Positions 4,800 to 5,706 of a stretch of DNA of 5,706 nt are shown one piece after another. The notes below the pieces were generated by a model, which was not told the DNA's origin, did no database searches, and saw nothing but the letters and a program-made list of their open reading frames with translations. The stretch lies in NCBI GenBank assembly GCA_027592155.1, contig JAQCKY010000185.1, forward strand, positions 1 through 5,706. Reading direction: 5' to 3'. The position numbers and the translations under genes are program-made. The stretch is from Pseudomonadota bacterium. Lineage in GTDB: Bacteria > Pseudomonadota > Alphaproteobacteria > Rhodospirillales > UBA2165. Position 1 is the first letter of the stretch, and every line of letters starts with the position of its first letter.

Positions 4800-5706
4800 G
4801 TGGCTCTCCTGTTCTAAATCCTTCATATTCAGCAGCCGCGACTGCAGCGCATTTTTCTCTGTAAGCGGGCATGCCACCAATATAAGGCATAAAGACACGA
4901 GGCTTCCCGGGGACATTAGCCCCGAGGTACCAAGAACTACAGCTATAGCGGAGCGTCTTTGTGGCAAGCTCGTTTCCTTGCTCAACCCATTCGTTCTGAG
5001 CATTGAGATCAGCTTCAATCTCCTTGAGGTCTTGCTCTCTCAGATAGTCAATGCATTCAGCAATCCATTCCACATGCTGCTCGATGGTTGGCACCATATT
5101 TGTGAGTACCGAGGGGCTGCCAGGTCCGGTTATTATAAAGAAATTGGGGAATCCGTGTGTCATGAGGCCCAGATAGGTTCTGGGGCCGGCCTCCCACGCT
5201 GTTCGGAGTGCTAAATTATCTCGGCCTTGGATATGAACTCGGCTGATCGCGCCGGTCATTGCATCAAATCCAGTTGCCAGTACAAGATCATCAATTTGGA
5301 ATTCGGCGGTCTTCGCCACAAGGCAGGTTGGCGTAATCCTCTTCACCCCACCTTCGCCAAGTGAGACCAAACTAACATTGTCTCGGTTATCGGTGCGCTC
5401 CGCGTGACCGAGCGGCCGATTGAACGCTTCTACGACGTAGGTTGCTGTTCTTTGAAATACCGTTAGATGCTCGGCCTGCTTCGCAATCTCAGGAATAATC
5501 TGAACACCTGATGAACCCGTGCCGATCACACCGACCCGGCGACCCTTAAAGTCTACTTTCTCGTGGGGCCATCTGCCGGTATGAAAAGTCCGACCCGTAA
5601 AACTATCAAGTCCCTCAAAGTCCGGCGTGTTGGCGGCGGATAAACAACCTGTCGCCATGATAAAGAACTGCGCAGAAAAAATTTCATCACCAGCAGTGTC
5701 GTCCGT
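4789..5706 (-). CDS. Baeyer-Villiger monooxygenase-like flavoprotein, 5' partial, with a large internal deletion
   Basis: FAD/NADPH-dependent class B flavin monooxygenase relative; intact members insert oxygen beside a ketone to give an ester or lactone. The C-terminal 305 residues are visible and the frame is open through base 5706, so the FAD-binding N-terminus lies outside; the ATG at 5658 is internal. Signatures (visible numbering): ATGCLS at 18-23; the type I BVMO fingerprint FTGRTFHTGRWP (FxGxxxHxxxWP) at 36-47; the NADP Rossmann motif GTGSSG at 62-67; DNRDNVSLV near 106-114; ATGFDAMTG near 144-152; GPGSPSVLTNM near 194-204; and the C-terminal SWYLGANVPGKPRVFMPYIG. In cyclohexanone monooxygenase about 110-120 residues separate NRPL from FNRDNV; here only seven remain (GHAERTD, bases 5409-5389). 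The lost block should include the catalytic Arg (Arg327 in CHMO, Arg337 in PAMO). The frame is intact, so translation is possible but normal BVMO activity is doubtful. It ends 11 bases inside the dioxygenase gene. Confidence 0.85.
   Translation of the reverse strand, partial: TDDTAGDEIFSAQFFIMATGCLSAANTPDFEGLDSFTGRTFHTGRWPHEKVDFKGRRVGVIGTGSSGVQIIPEIAKQAEHLTVFQRTATYVVEAFNRPLGHAERTDNRDNVSLVSLGEGGVKRITPTCLVAKTAEFQIDDLVLATGFDAMTGAISRVHIQGRDNLALRTAWEAGPRTYLGLMTHGFPNFFIITGPGSPSVLTNMVPTIEQHVEWIAECIDYLREQDLKEIEADLNAQNEWVEQGNELATKTLRYSCSSWYLGANVPGKPRVFMPYIGGMPAYREKCAAVAAAEYEGFRTGEPHAR
4804..4810 (-). promoter_or_regulatory. Shine-Dalgarno deciding the dioxygenase start
   Basis: The minus strand reads AGGAGAG at 4810-4804, with the AGGAG core 6 bases before ATG 4799. 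It lies inside the last codons of the monooxygenase gene. It supports the 4799 start over the more distant in-frame ATG at 5018, whose added 73 residues only read through the upstream gene in another frame. Confidence 0.75.

Noticed and set aside
4800..5018. N-terminal 73-codon extension of the dioxygenase from an ATG at 5018
   Set aside because: The extension overlaps the BVMO-like gene in another frame and has no cupin-family similarity. A good ribosome site precedes the 4799 ATG.
5656..5658. ATG at 5658 as the true start of the monooxygenase
   Set aside because: The frame stays open to the window edge, and the residues before it (GDEIFSAQFFIMATG) match the family pattern preceding ATGCLS. 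The start is therefore outside the window.

Overview
The window holds five consecutive genes, all on the minus strand, packed as one probable operon. In transcription order (right to left) they are: a Baeyer-Villiger-type flavin monooxygenase (5' end outside the window); a bicupin dioxygenase of the gentisate / salicylate / 1-hydroxy-2-naphthoate 1,2-dioxygenase family; an arylsulfotransferase-family beta-propeller protein; a periplasmic TAXI-type TRAP solute-binding protein; and a fused TRAP membrane permease (3' end outside the window). No RNA gene, IS element, CRISPR array or origin was seen. Gene-free gaps are short: 45, 150 and 172 bases.

The organism is a Gram-negative bacterium, most likely an alphaproteobacterium from an aquatic or soil habitat. 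This is inferred from the TAXI/fused-permease transporter, the moderately high GC and the aromatic-catabolism gene set. The species cannot be named from the sequence.

Layout on the minus strand: monooxygenase 5706-4789; dioxygenase 4799-3816, overlapping the previous gene by 11 bases; arylsulfotransferase-like 3770-2682; TAXI binding protein 2531-1491; fused permease 1318 to beyond base 1. The gap between binding protein and permease has two tandem hairpins, the second followed by a T-run on the transcribed strand. This is a plausible device for making more binding protein than permease.

Together the genes read as an uptake-and-catabolism cassette for an aromatic acid, perhaps a sulfated phenolic: TRAP import, a sulfotransferase-fold protein acting on an aryl sulfate or phenol, oxygenation, then ring cleavage. 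The substrate is inference. The most striking point is that the monooxygenase has intact BVMO fingerprints at both ends of the visible part but lacks a middle block of about 110 residues. By comparison with remembered family sequences, that block includes the catalytic arginine. The reading frame stays open, so the protein is either a dying gene or a repurposed short BVMO-like protein. The sulfotransferase-like protein also lacks the signal peptide of classical periplasmic AssT.
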